Shown piece by piece: positions 45,860 to 54,317 of a stretch of 64,000 bases of DNA (position 1 is the stretch's first letter; each line of letters starts with the position of its first letter). Below the pieces are notes generated by a model. The model made no database searches and was not told where the DNA came from. It saw only the letters and a list, made by a program, of their open reading frames with translations. This DNA comes from Clostridium estertheticum (GTDB taxonomy: Bacteria > Bacillota > Clostridia > Clostridiales > Clostridiaceae), in the NCBI RefSeq assembly GCF_026650985.1, contig NZ_CP086239.1, forward strand, positions 3,472,001 through 3,536,000, written 5' to 3'. A program made the position numbers and the translations under genes.

Positions 45860-48169
45860 ATGGGAGAATGGAAAAGAACCAACTGTAACATGTGCGTACA
45901 GGCTTGCGGATTGGAAGTGCAAACCGAAAACAACATGATTGTGAATGTCAGACCGGATCCGAAAAGTCCTCGAAGCCAAAACTATTGTTGCAGAAAAGGT
46001 CGCTCTATCAAAAATTATCAGCATCATACTGACAGACTGAACTATCCACTCAAGCGCGTAGGTAATGAGTTCGTAAAAATATCCTGGGAACAGGCGCTTA
46101 AAGAAATTGGAGAGAAATTGAACCAGACACTTAATGAGTATGGTCCACGTGCTATCGGCACTGTGGGGTGTTCATTGCCTGCAGCTCAGGCGAACTACGC
46201 AATGGCAGAGACTTTTAGGAAATTGGTAGGAACCCAGAATCAGTTCACAGCGATAGGTGCTGAATTTATGGGACCATGGTGGAGTTACGGCAAGATACTC
46301 GGTGGCCAGTTCAATTTTGCTGACCCTGATGAAGCACGAAATGAGGTCCTTATACTGTGGGGAACAAACACTTATGTTACACATCAGATTGCACGGGCAA
46401 GGACTATCGTTCGCGAATTCTCTGAGGATCCCGAAAAGATGCTCATCTTAGTTGATCCCCGCCTTTCGGAGACAGCCAGAATGGCAGATATGCATGTTGC
46501 TCCGCGCCTTGGCTCGGACGCTTTGCTTATTCGTGCGATGATAGCTCTTATCCTTCGGGAGGGCTGGCAGCATCAGGACTACTTGGATGAACATGCTCTG
46601 GATTTCGACAAGATTAAGCCGTGGTTTACAAATGTTGATATAGAGGAATCTTGCCGCATATGTCAGATCCCGTATGAAGAGGTAAAAAAATTATGTAGAA
46701 TTTTAACAACCCGTAAATGGGGACTGCATATGGATTTAGGTATATCAATGGGACGTCACAATACGCTGTCGCCTTACCTACTTATCGTTATGATGAGTGT
46801 CTGCGGAGTGCTCTGTGTTCCCGGTGGCTGCGTCGTGCAAGAAATAATGTTCGACCAAGGTCTTGGTACTGACGATCATGACCAAACGGTATGGAGAACA
46901 TTAGAGTCGAATTATGCGCCAGTCAAAGGATCTTTTCCTGTGGGTTGCCTACCAGAGGAGATTTTGAGCGATAATCCGAAACATTTGCGTTCACTGGTTG
47001 TGGCGATGAGTAATCCAATACGTTCCTACCCAGATACAAACTTGATGGAAAAAGCTCTTAACAATCTTGATCTTTTAGTTGTTATGGAAACTTGCATGAG
47101 TGAAACAGCAAGGATTGCGGATTACATTCTGCCTGAGACTACCGCATATGAAGGCTATGATTTCTGCGCTTTCCAATATAGCTGGCCTAAGACTATCTGC
47201 CACTTAAAGCACCCGGTACTGAAACCAGAAGGAGAGCGCCTGGAGGGTGGCGAGATATGGATGAGAATGGCCGATGCCATGGGTCTTATCCCCAAAATTC
47301 CGGAGAGTCTCTACAATGCGGCAAAAGATGCTGTGGCTACCGGAGACCGCATAAAGTATTTAAAAAAGCTTATGTTGTTTGTTGTCAGGAAGAAATTGTC
47401 CGCCGATGTTCTGCCGATGATTATCGCTAAAACCCTGGGCAAAGCAATGGGATCCGTAGCCTGTTCTTTGACGTGGGCAGCCACGATAACTTCTCCCTTG
47501 GCTGGTACCGGCCAGATCGAGCGTGCAAGCCACAAACCAAAAAATACTCACAGGATAATGCAGGTAATACCAAAGCTTAAAGATATTTGCCTGTTGGATG
47601 CTGTTTTTCAAGAAATTATGGATCACCCTGAGGGGATAGTATTCGGTATTGCCGATAATGAAAACTTCCACAGAATTGCGCATTCCGACGGAAAGATACA
47701 TTTGTTTAATGAAGATATTAATGAATATATTAAGAGAATTACACCTGAAAAGGAAGATATGGCACTTACGACCAAAGTAGAGTTCCCGCTTGTACTGAGC
47801 TCCGGCAGGCACACAGACGCTGGAGTCAACAACGTAATGAGAAACCCCAGAACAAATAAATATCGTAATCCCTGTGTAATTGCAATGAATCCCGAAGACG
47901 GAGCAGAGCTTGGTATAAAGGATGGCCAGAAGGTTAGGATAACAACTCAATCTGGTTCAGTAGAAATAGAAACGGAATTTACTTATCAGACATGTAAAGG
48001 CTATATTCTCGTTCCTCATCATTTTGGCTTAGAATTTAATGGAAAAAAATATGGCATTTCTGCAAACACCCTGCTACCTGCAAAGCATATGGATGAGATG
48101 ACAGGGGACCCAATAGCACGGTATGTGCCGTGCCGAGTAGAAGCAATATTAGGAGGTAGCGAATCGTGA
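45860..48169 (+). CDS. Molybdopterin oxidoreductase, DMSO-reductase family (paralogue 1)
   Basis: A 769-residue catalytic subunit that should bind bis-MGD with Mo or W. The N-terminal [4Fe-4S] motif is C9-x2-C12-x3-C16 with C43 or C44, followed by RKG, as in formate dehydrogenases. Cofactor-binding parts include WGTN, VDPRLSETA and SSGRHTDAG, and the C-terminal domain (CVIAMNPEDGAELGIKDGQKV) is present. Where formate dehydrogenase FdhF has Sec140-His141, this protein reads GAEFMGP, with no Cys, Sec or Ser. No Tat signal, so it is cytoplasmic. GGGGGA precedes the ATG. It heads an operon with two electron-transfer genes. Substrate unknown. Confidence 0.88.
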   Translation: MGEWKRTNCNMCVQACGLEVQTENNMIVNVRPDPKSPRSQNYCCRKGRSIKNYQHHTDRLNYPLKRVGNEFVKISWEQALKEIGEKLNQTLNEYGPRAIGTVGCSLPAAQANYAMAETFRKLVGTQNQFTAIGAEFMGPWWSYGKILGGQFNFADPDEARNEVLILWGTNTYVTHQIARARTIVREFSEDPEKMLILVDPRLSETARMADMHVAPRLGSDALLIRAMIALILREGWQHQDYLDEHALDFDKIKPWFTNVDIEESCRICQIPYEEVKKLCRILTTRKWGLHMDLGISMGRHNTLSPYLLIVMMSVCGVLCVPGGCVVQEIMFDQGLGTDDHDQTVWRTLESNYAPVKGSFPVGCLPEEILSDNPKHLRSLVVAMSNPIRSYPDTNLMEKALNNLDLLVVMETCMSETARIADYILPETTAYEGYDFCAFQYSWPKTICHLKHPVLKPEGERLEGGEIWMRMADAMGLIPKIPESLYNAAKDAVATGDRIKYLKKLMLFVVRKKLSADVLPMIIAKTLGKAMGSVACSLTWAATITSPLAGTGQIERASHKPKNTHRIMQVIPKLKDICLLDAVFQEIMDHPEGIVFGIADNENFHRIAHSDGKIHLFNEDINEYIKRITPEKEDMALTTKVEFPLVLSSGRHTDAGVNNVMRNPRTNKYRNPCVIAMNPEDGAELGIKDGQKVRITTQSGSVEIETEFTYQTCKGYILVPHHFGLEFNGKKYGISANTLLPAKHMDEMTGDPIARYVPCRVEAILGGSES

Positions 48170-48720
48170 ATACAAAATATAAAGTAACATTGAGCGGCGA
48201 TGTTGTCAATAAAGAATGCTTTGAAGTGCCGACGAACACCTTACTACGGGATATCATCTTTGGACTGGGCGGCGGTGTAGTAAACGGACGCAAGCTCAAA
48301 GCTGTTCAAGTCGGAGGAAGTTCGTGCAGTTTTTTAACGCCTGATCAGCTTAATACTCCTGTTGACCTCGAATCCATGAGAGCAATCGGCGGTGCACTTG
48401 GTTCAGCCGCGGTACTCGTCATCGACGACAGACATAATATGGTTGATATATTGGTGGGTATTACTCATTTTTTCAAACATAAATCCTGCGGTAAATGTGT
48501 TGCGTGCCGTGAAGGGACGCTCAGAGTGGCGCAGTTGACAGAAAAGATAGCTGACGCAAAAGGTACAGAGAAAGATATGCAACAAATCCGCGATCTGTCT
48601 GAGTATATGGGTAAGACATGCTTCTGCCCGCTGGGACAAGGAGCCACAACAGCAATAATCAGTGCAATGAATTTATTCCCAGATGATTTTAGTGTTAGCC
48701 TAAGCACTCAGGAGGTATGA
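48166..48720 (+). CDS. NuoF C-terminal-like iron-sulfur protein without NADH/FMN domain
   Basis: A 184-residue protein equal to the SLBB and [4Fe-4S] parts of NuoF/HydB. The cluster ligands are C108, C111 and C114 (SCGKCVACREG) and C154 (CPLG). The 200-plus residue NADH- and FMN-binding domain that normally precedes these is missing, and no room exists for it upstream since the GTG start overlaps the previous stop by four bases and has AGGAGG. It would carry electrons between the NuoG-like partner and another protein, not NADH. Confidence 0.85.
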   Translation: MNTKYKVTLSGDVVNKECFEVPTNTLLRDIIFGLGGGVVNGRKLKAVQVGGSSCSFLTPDQLNTPVDLESMRAIGGALGSAAVLVIDDRHNMVDILVGITHFFKHKSCGKCVACREGTLRVAQLTEKIADAKGTEKDMQQIRDLSEYMGKTCFCPLGQGATTAIISAMNLFPDDFSVSLSTQEV

Positions 48721-48724
48721 TAAA

Positions 48725-50206
48725 ATGGAATTTGTGAATGTAACAATCAATGACAAGCTGTTGTCAGTTCCCAAGGGAATCACCATTCTGGCTGCAGCGG
48801 TATCAGGTGGTATCAGAATTCCAACCCTCTGCACCATAAAAATGCTCAATCCCAGAGCGAACTGCGGTATATGCGTGGTCGAAGTTGAGGGTGGCAGAAC
48901 CTACAAACCTGCCTGCGTTACGAGAGTGTCCGAAGGTATGGTAGTCAGGACTGATACTCCAGCACTCCGCAAGAGCAGAAAGACAACGCTCGAACTTCTT
49001 CTATCCCGTCATGCTGTAGATTGCCACCACTGCTTGAGAATTGGTAGCAGTAAATGCGAAGATTTGGATCCGAAGTTTTGCGAGATGTGCTTCTTCTGTG
49101 ACTGTGTACGAGACGGATTCTGTGAGCTACAGACATTGGCACGTGAGTACAAGGTAGATGCCTTGCCATATGAGATGGAGCCATACAAGTATGAAATTGA
49201 TAGTTCCACAGGCTCTATAGTACGTAACCCCAACAAATGTATCAAATGCAGACGCTGCTCAGATATCTGCAATTCAGTGCAGACAGTACATGCCTTGAAC
49301 GTTATTAACCGTGGATCTGAAATTATGGTTACTACAGAAGGTCAAAAAAGACATGCTGACAGTTCATGCGTTCAGTGCGGAAGATGCGTGCAGTCATGCC
49401 CGACAGGTGCGTTGTTTTTTAAGGAACATATTGACGCACTTCTGTACAACACACACAATTATGACATTACTACGATTGCCCAGATTTCTTCAGGCGTTTT
49501 GGAAGAGCTTTCCACTTTATTTAAATTTGGCTCCTCTGAGCTGGATATTCGAATTGTAGCTGCAGGACTACGCAAAATTGGAGTCGACTATGTTTTAACA
49601 GATGATTTCGCTTCAGCGAAAGCTATAAATGCAGCCGCATCGGCACTGGCCGATAAAATTAAACGTGACAAGAAGAGCCCTATTATCATTACAGATAGCT
49701 ATGCGGCGGCTAAGTTCATGAAGCATAATTTTGCCGATTTTTCAGAGCTTTTACTTAATTATGCATCACCTCAGCAAGAGTTCGGAAAATATGCGAAGAC
49801 AGTTTTCGCGGCTGAAAAGCAGCTTGTAACTAAAAATATCCGCACGATCTCAATTGTTTCAGATAACGAAAACGCAGCAGAAGCAGTGGAAAACGGAAGT
49901 GTTGATTTCGTTGTCAACGCCAGAGAGCTATACCGTATATTCCTGAGAACAGGCGTTAATCCAAAGAGGATTCATCCGTCTGAGCTTGATAGTTTTGGAT
50001 CGATTGAAAACTCTTATGTGCAGTTCGGAAAGCTGTTCGCCCCTGTTACCTGGGAAGTCGGCAACAATACCGAAAAATTAGATCTGTATATTGGTAACAC
50101 CAACGTTAAAGCAGCAGTTGCAAAAAATCTTGGGCAGGTTCGTGAACTACTGACAGAAGTCAAAAACGGCATTTCACCTTACAATGTTGTCAGGATAAAT
50201 GCCTAA
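48725..50206 (+). CDS. NuoG/hydrogenase-like iron-sulfur protein with degenerate H-cluster domain
   Basis: A 493-residue protein. A [2Fe-2S] domain uses C36, C47, C50 and C64. The His-Cys3 cluster motif starts H96, C100, C103, but about 29 residues with five extra Cys are inserted before C133 (CELQ). Two ferredoxin clusters follow (C172, C175, C178, C182 and C215, C218, C221, C225). Residues 235-493 resemble the [FeFe]-hydrogenase H domain, yet TSCCPGW is TDSYAAA and SCKSPQQ is YASPQQ, and the protein ends where the last Cys motif should be. It resembles the Hyl hydrogenase-like subunit of bifurcating formate dehydrogenases. AGGAGG lies upstream. Confidence 0.88.
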   Translation: MEFVNVTINDKLLSVPKGITILAAAVSGGIRIPTLCTIKMLNPRANCGICVVEVEGGRTYKPACVTRVSEGMVVRTDTPALRKSRKTTLELLLSRHAVDCHHCLRIGSSKCEDLDPKFCEMCFFCDCVRDGFCELQTLAREYKVDALPYEMEPYKYEIDSSTGSIVRNPNKCIKCRRCSDICNSVQTVHALNVINRGSEIMVTTEGQKRHADSSCVQCGRCVQSCPTGALFFKEHIDALLYNTHNYDITTIAQISSGVLEELSTLFKFGSSELDIRIVAAGLRKIGVDYVLTDDFASAKAINAAASALADKIKRDKKSPIIITDSYAAAKFMKHNFADFSELLLNYASPQQEFGKYAKTVFAAEKQLVTKNIRTISIVSDNENAAEAVENGSVDFVVNARELYRIFLRTGVNPKRIHPSELDSFGSIENSYVQFGKLFAPVTWEVGNNTEKLDLYIGNTNVKAAVAKNLGQVRELLTEVKNGISPYNVVRINA

Positions 50207-50412
50207 TTGCCTTCAACAGAGTTTGACAACTTTGGCTCAGTAGCTGTTACAGATTCCCAGCTGAAAAAGTACTGGCCTCAACCGCTCGGGAAAACTGCAG
50301 CAATATAGAAGAAATTGAACTGTCAATGGGTGACATGGCTATTTACCCTACAAAATCATCATAATTATTGATTAAAATGATTATGAACTTTGAGCTACAT
50401 TCAGCGCCAATG
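50207..50412 (+). other. Interval with coding-like remnants
   Basis: Two short in-line frames follow the hydrogenase-like gene: one from about 50210 ending in TAG at 50308 (EFDNFGSVAVTDSQLKKYW...) and one overlapping it from about 50301 (ELSMGDMAIYPT). Codon use is like the neighbours, so this may be a decayed or deleted gene. I cannot assign a family. Confidence 0.3.
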
Positions 50413-50471
50413 TGCCACTGGGAAAGGCCGTAATGCGCGTAGTCCCCTAGATTAGCACCTAAAGAGTGGCA
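50413..50471 (+). other. Possible structured RNA before mobA
   Basis: TGCCACT (50413-50419) pairs with AGTGGCA (50465-50471); inside are GGGAAAGGCCG and TCCCC. It could be a leader RNA element, but no known class was recognised with confidence. Confidence 0.3.
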
Positions 50472-50519
50472 ATCAATCGATCAGCAAGTAGAATATCCAT
50501 TATACTAGGAGGGATAGGT

Positions 50520-51149
50520 ATGGACACGACGAAAATTGCAGCCGCTATTCTTGCTGGAGGACAGAGTCGCCGCATGGGTACCGATAAAAGAAAGCTGCCT
50601 CTGGGAGGAAAGACCCTTCAAGAGCTGGCAGCGGAAAAACTTTCCCTTTTTTCTGAACGATATTTCTCGGTTGCTGATGATATTGACCAACCTCTACCAG
50701 GCTTTGTAAATATTCTGGATCAGGCAACCGAATGTGGGCCATTATCTGGAATGGTGTCTGTAATGGAAAAAACAGAGGCGGAGTGGGTAATTTTTATTCC
50801 ATGCGACATGCCGATGGTGCCACAAAAGCTTTTAGAGTTTATTTTGAGCTATCGCAGTATGGAAAACGATGCTCTGATCCTGACTGGAAATGGAAGGGCT
50901 TTTCCTGTGTTATCGGCTTTCAGGCGTGCAGCAGCACTGCCTATCATGCGAAAGGCCATCCAAGAGAAGCGTCTTACACTTTTTCGATTGATAGAGAAAG
51001 AACTTCTGCCGCTATATATACCCGCAGAAAGGTTTCCAGGCTTTAAACCAATAATGCTTCAAAACATAAATACACCAGAGGACTACAATCATATTCTTTC
51101 AGCCTCAGACCTGATATGGCGCCAGTGTACAAAGTTCTCAAACAGGTAG
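50520..51149 (+). CDS. mobA: Molybdenum cofactor guanylyltransferase
   Basis: A 209-residue enzyme that adds GMP to molybdopterin to give the MGD cofactor needed by DMSO-reductase-family enzymes. The GTP loop AAILAGGQSRRMGTDKRKLP and the metal site PCDMPMV are intact. ATG 50520 follows TAGGAGGG; longer in-frame starts reach into the structured leader. It lies between the molybdoenzyme operon and mobB, and its presence fits a bis-MGD enzyme rather than a xanthine-dehydrogenase type. Confidence 0.92.
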   Translation: MDTTKIAAAILAGGQSRRMGTDKRKLPLGGKTLQELAAEKLSLFSERYFSVADDIDQPLPGFVNILDQATECGPLSGMVSVMEKTEAEWVIFIPCDMPMVPQKLLEFILSYRSMENDALILTGNGRAFPVLSAFRRAAALPIMRKAIQEKRLTLFRLIEKELLPLYIPAERFPGFKPIMLQNINTPEDYNHILSASDLIWRQCTKFSNR

Positions 51150-51199
51150 TATGGAGCACCACCTTCTATCTACTATAAGCAAGGAGATTAGATAAATCA

Positions 51200-51721
51200 A
51201 TGAAAAAAGAATACAAAAAGTCGCCTATAATTACCTTTGTCGCAAATTCCGGAACCGGAAAGACTACAATTCTCGAAAAATTGATTCCCCTTTTAAAAGA
51301 ACGAGGATTGATTATTGCTGTAATTAAACACGATGCCCATCGGTTTGAGATCGATTATCCCGGCAAGGACAGCTATCGCTTTGCACAGTCCGGTGCTGAT
51401 GTAGTGGCTATTTCCTCGGCTGAGAAGGTTGCGTTCATCGAAAAACGCCGTCAGGAATTGACAATTGAGGAAGTGATTGACCGTTTGCCTCCAGTGGATT
51501 TGATCTTAACCGAGGGATATAAGAAAAGTGCATATCCGAAAATCGAGATTCACCGCCGCGCAGTTAGCTCATCTACGCTTCTTTGCAGGCCAGAGGAGTG
51601 CTTAGCTGTTATGACTGACGAGATACTTGATATTTCAATTCCTTGCTTTTCTTTAGATGATATTGACTTACTCGCTGAACTGATTTACGAGTACACTATG
51701 AATTATATAGCTGAGGAATGA
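51200..51721 (+). CDS. mobB: MobB, GTP-binding protein of MGD synthesis
   Basis: A 173-residue P-loop GTPase with FVANSGTGKTTILEKLI (Walker A), AVIKHDAHRFEIDYPGKDSYRFAQSGAD in parts, and ILTEGYKKSAYPKIEIHR, all typical for MobB, which binds MobA and assists guanylyl transfer. AAGGAG precedes the ATG. It is 50 bp from mobA and likely co-transcribed. Confidence 0.92.
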   Translation: MKKEYKKSPIITFVANSGTGKTTILEKLIPLLKERGLIIAVIKHDAHRFEIDYPGKDSYRFAQSGADVVAISSAEKVAFIEKRRQELTIEEVIDRLPPVDLILTEGYKKSAYPKIEIHRRAVSSSTLLCRPEECLAVMTDEILDISIPCFSLDDIDLLAELIYEYTMNYIAEE

Positions 51722-51774
51722 TGTTACGATTAACTAACAACAAAATTGTTATAGAAAACAAAACAATATGAATA

Positions 51775-51895
51775 TTTTCTCCGAGTCCGGCGCGCTAAAA
51801 GCAATCATGCGGTCCGGTCCGAAACCAAATCAATTCGGTTAGGTTTCTAGGTGACGGTGGAAACGCCGGTGCCTTCCATCTTTGAAAAGGAGAGC
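51775..51895 (+). ncRNA. Candidate molybdenum-cofactor riboswitch aptamer
   Basis: A structured leader before moeA. TCTCC (51778-51782) pairs with GGAGA (51889-51893) to close it. Inside are a hairpin with GAAACC/GGTTTC arms (51821-51847) and CGGTG-GAAA-CGCCG (51855-51868), a perfect stem with a GNRA loop. The Moco RNA motif is known upstream of cofactor genes and contains GNRA-capped stems; class assignment is by context and partial recall of its pattern. A terminator follows at 51942. Confidence 0.6.
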
Positions 51896-51941
51896 TACTA
51901 TTCTGGAATTTAATACTCCCGAAGTCTGTTGTTCTGGAACG

Positions 51942-51973
51942 CTCTGTCCTTTCAAAGCGGAGGAGAGTTTTTT
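51942..51973 (+). terminator. Riboswitch-type intrinsic terminator before moeA
   Basis: CTCTgTCC and GGAggAGAG pair (small internal loop), then TTTTTT and immediately the AGGAGG of moeA. The 5' arm with the next bases (CTCTGTCCTTTC) can instead pair with GAAAAGGAGAG at 51884-51894, the 3' side of the aptamer closing stem, giving an antiterminator. Confidence 0.65.
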
Positions 51974-51990
51974 AGGAGGTATTACAATAT

Positions 51991-53208
51991 ATGAAACATA
52001 ATTTAGATTTTGAGTATGGCCGAGATCTTTTAATCAATCTGTGCACCACTCTTCCTACCGAGGAGATTTCCATTTCTGAGTCGGTTGACCGGGTGCTAGC
52101 CGAGGATATTAGGGCTGTTACAGATGTTCCCCCTTTTGACCGTTCACCATATGATGGCTATGCTTTTTTTGCGTCAGATACTACTTATGCTTCCCAAGAT
52201 AGGCCAGTAACTTTGCGTATTTTAGAAGAGGTTGCAGCTGGGAGCGTTCCTACGCAGTCGGTTGTGGAGGGGACGGCTATAAAAATCTTGACTGGCGCAC
52301 CTGTACCGATAGGTGCTGATGCCATCGTGAAATATGAGGATACTAATTTTAGTAAAGACGAAGTAACTTTATATGGCTCAGTTTCAGTGGGGTCTAACAT
52401 AGTGCCAGCTGGAGAAGATGTTAAGGCAGGAGATCTACTGGCTGAAAAGGGGACGGTTATTGATCCCTCCTTAGTGGGAGTACTAGCCGCACAGGGAATT
52501 TTAACGCCATTGGTTTATCGTCAACCAATGATTGGAATCCTTTCAACGGGCAACGAGCTATTAAACGCCGAAGATGCACCTTCTTTAGGTAAAATCCATG
52601 ACATAAACCGCTATGCATTGGAGGCTGCGTGCCTGCATGCGGGAGCTTTACCTGTCTTTTTAGGATGCGCAAAGGATATAGAGGAAGACATTCGATTCGT
52701 AATAGAAAAGGGACTCGATTCCTGTGATATGATCATCAGTACCGGGGGTGTTTGTGTTGGAGACTATGACAGAACGCCAGCCGCTCTCGAACTTTTGGGA
52801 GCTGAAATTATGGTACGTGATTTGTTTCTAAAGCCTGGCGGTGCCTGCATTTATGCTCGCAAGGGTGGAAAGATGATTTGTTGTCTGTCTGGAAATACAG
52901 CATCTTCTATGACAAACTTTTATGCAGTTACCATACCTCTTATTCGTAAGCTTTCGGGTCGTTCACGTACTGTCTCTGTCACTACATATATCACACTTGC
53001 GAATGACTTTCCAAAAAGAAGTCCTAAAACTCGATTACTAAGAGGAAAATTGGAACTTGATAGTGGACAGATTAGGATGCGAATACCGGAGAACCAGAAA
53101 AATGGAGTTCTTCATTCTATGATTGGTTGTAATGTACTAGCTGTTGTACCTGCTGGTTCTCAAGCTTTGGCAAAGGGAACTGTCCTAAAAGCCTATTTAA
53201 TAGATTAG
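51991..53208 (+). CDS. moeA: Molybdopterin molybdenumtransferase
   Basis: A 405-residue enzyme that inserts molybdate into molybdopterin. Domain order is as in MoeA: N-terminal ILAEDI-type region with FDRSPYDGYAF (DGYA motif), the hinge domain, the MogA-like domain with GILSTGNEL and ISTGGVCVGDYD, and a C-terminal beta domain. Length is usual. AGGAGG follows the leader terminator directly. It heads the second part of the cofactor cluster. Confidence 0.93.
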   Translation: MKHNLDFEYGRDLLINLCTTLPTEEISISESVDRVLAEDIRAVTDVPPFDRSPYDGYAFFASDTTYASQDRPVTLRILEEVAAGSVPTQSVVEGTAIKILTGAPVPIGADAIVKYEDTNFSKDEVTLYGSVSVGSNIVPAGEDVKAGDLLAEKGTVIDPSLVGVLAAQGILTPLVYRQPMIGILSTGNELLNAEDAPSLGKIHDINRYALEAACLHAGALPVFLGCAKDIEEDIRFVIEKGLDSCDMIISTGGVCVGDYDRTPAALELLGAEIMVRDLFLKPGGACIYARKGGKMICCLSGNTASSMTNFYAVTIPLIRKLSGRSRTVSVTTYITLANDFPKRSPKTRLLRGKLELDSGQIRMRIPENQKNGVLHSMIGCNVLAVVPAGSQALAKGTVLKAYLID

Positions 53209-53227
53209 AGCATCGGAGGTGTTCCTT

Positions 53228-54250
53228 ATGAAAAAAATTGCTGTTGAACAATCGGTGGGGAAAATATTATGCCATGACATTACTGCTGTGAGAGATGGGT
53301 TTAAAGGTCGTGCATTCGCCAGAGGTCATGTAATTAAGCAAGAGGACATTCCCAACCTTTTAGACATGGGGAAAAAATATATTTTTATTTGGGAGGATCA
53401 GGAGAACGAAATTCATGAGGATGATGCTGCGCTGAGACTCGCTTCTATGGCTCCGGTCAAAGGAACTTTTTATTCTGGACCATATGAAGGGAAAATGACC
53501 CTTACAGCGGCTGTCAAAGGGCAGTTTCGGGTAAACAAGACTCTGTTGAGTAAGCTCAATACGATCGGGGACATAACGATTACCACCCTGCCCGATCATT
53601 TTAGAGTTGAACCGGATATGAAGTTGGCTGGTCTGCGTATCGTACCACTCACTACTGAAAAGAAGCAGATTGAGCAGGCAGAGGTTATTTGTGCTCAAAG
53701 TCCGATTCCACTTTTTACTATAAAACCTTATCAAAAATTGAAGGTTGGAATTATCATCACCGGATCAGAGATTTTCAATGGTCGGATAAAAGATCGCTTT
53801 GAGCCACTTATTCGAAAAAAACTCAGTTATTTCGAAGCGGATATTTTGGATATTGTTATCTGTGATGATATTCCAGATATGCTTCAGTCTATAGCATCTA
53901 CTTTTATTCGAAAAGACGTAGACCTTCTAATATTTACCGGAGGTATGTCAGTCGATCCGGATGATATTACGCCAACTGTTATGCGCGCAACTGGAGCAGA
54001 GGTCATCACGCATGGGGTTCCTATTCAGCCAGGCAATATGTTTATGCTGGCGTATCTTGGTAATACTGCCCTGATTGGAGTTCCAAGTGCTGCAATCCAA
54101 CACTCCACAACAATTTTGGATGTGGTTTTACCACAACTTTTTACTGGAGAACGCTTTTATAAGGCAGATTTTGTGGCCATGGCTGAGGGAGGCTCTTGTC
54201 TTGGTTGCGAAATTTGTCACTATCCGATTTGTACTTTTGGGCGTTACTAA
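53228..54250 (+). CDS. Molybdopterin-binding MoeA-like protein with Cys-rich C-terminus
   Basis: A 340-residue protein with a MogA/MoeA-type molybdopterin-binding domain at about 165-310 (GIIITGSEIFNGRIKD, FTGGMSVDPDDITP) and a distinct N-terminal half (SVGKILCHDIT). The C-terminus carries LGCEICHYPICTFGRY with CxxC-HxxxC spacing that could bind a metal. Proteins of this form occur as a second molybdopterin-binding gene in Firmicutes. ATG 53228 follows GGAGGTGTTCCTT. Exact reaction unknown. Confidence 0.85.
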   Translation: MKKIAVEQSVGKILCHDITAVRDGFKGRAFARGHVIKQEDIPNLLDMGKKYIFIWEDQENEIHEDDAALRLASMAPVKGTFYSGPYEGKMTLTAAVKGQFRVNKTLLSKLNTIGDITITTLPDHFRVEPDMKLAGLRIVPLTTEKKQIEQAEVICAQSPIPLFTIKPYQKLKVGIIITGSEIFNGRIKDRFEPLIRKKLSYFEADILDIVICDDIPDMLQSIASTFIRKDVDLLIFTGGMSVDPDDITPTVMRATGAEVITHGVPIQPGNMFMLAYLGNTALIGVPSAAIQHSTTILDVVLPQLFTGERFYKADFVAMAEGGSCLGCEICHYPICTFGRY

Positions 54251-54317
54251 AAGAAAATAAAAAATACATGTCTATGCATAAGTCATGGACTTAAAATATA
54301 GACGAGGAGATACTGTT

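Noticed and set aside
50411-50471. Possible cobalamin riboswitch (GCCACTGGGAAAGG)
   Set aside because: Only this short stretch resembles the B12 pattern; the rest of the aptamer is missing and the gene context is molybdenum, not cobalamin.
46172-50742. Many long reverse-strand frames opposite the molybdoenzyme and cofactor genes
   Set aside because: They arise from the higher G+C and codon bias of the real genes and have no binding sites or family similarity.
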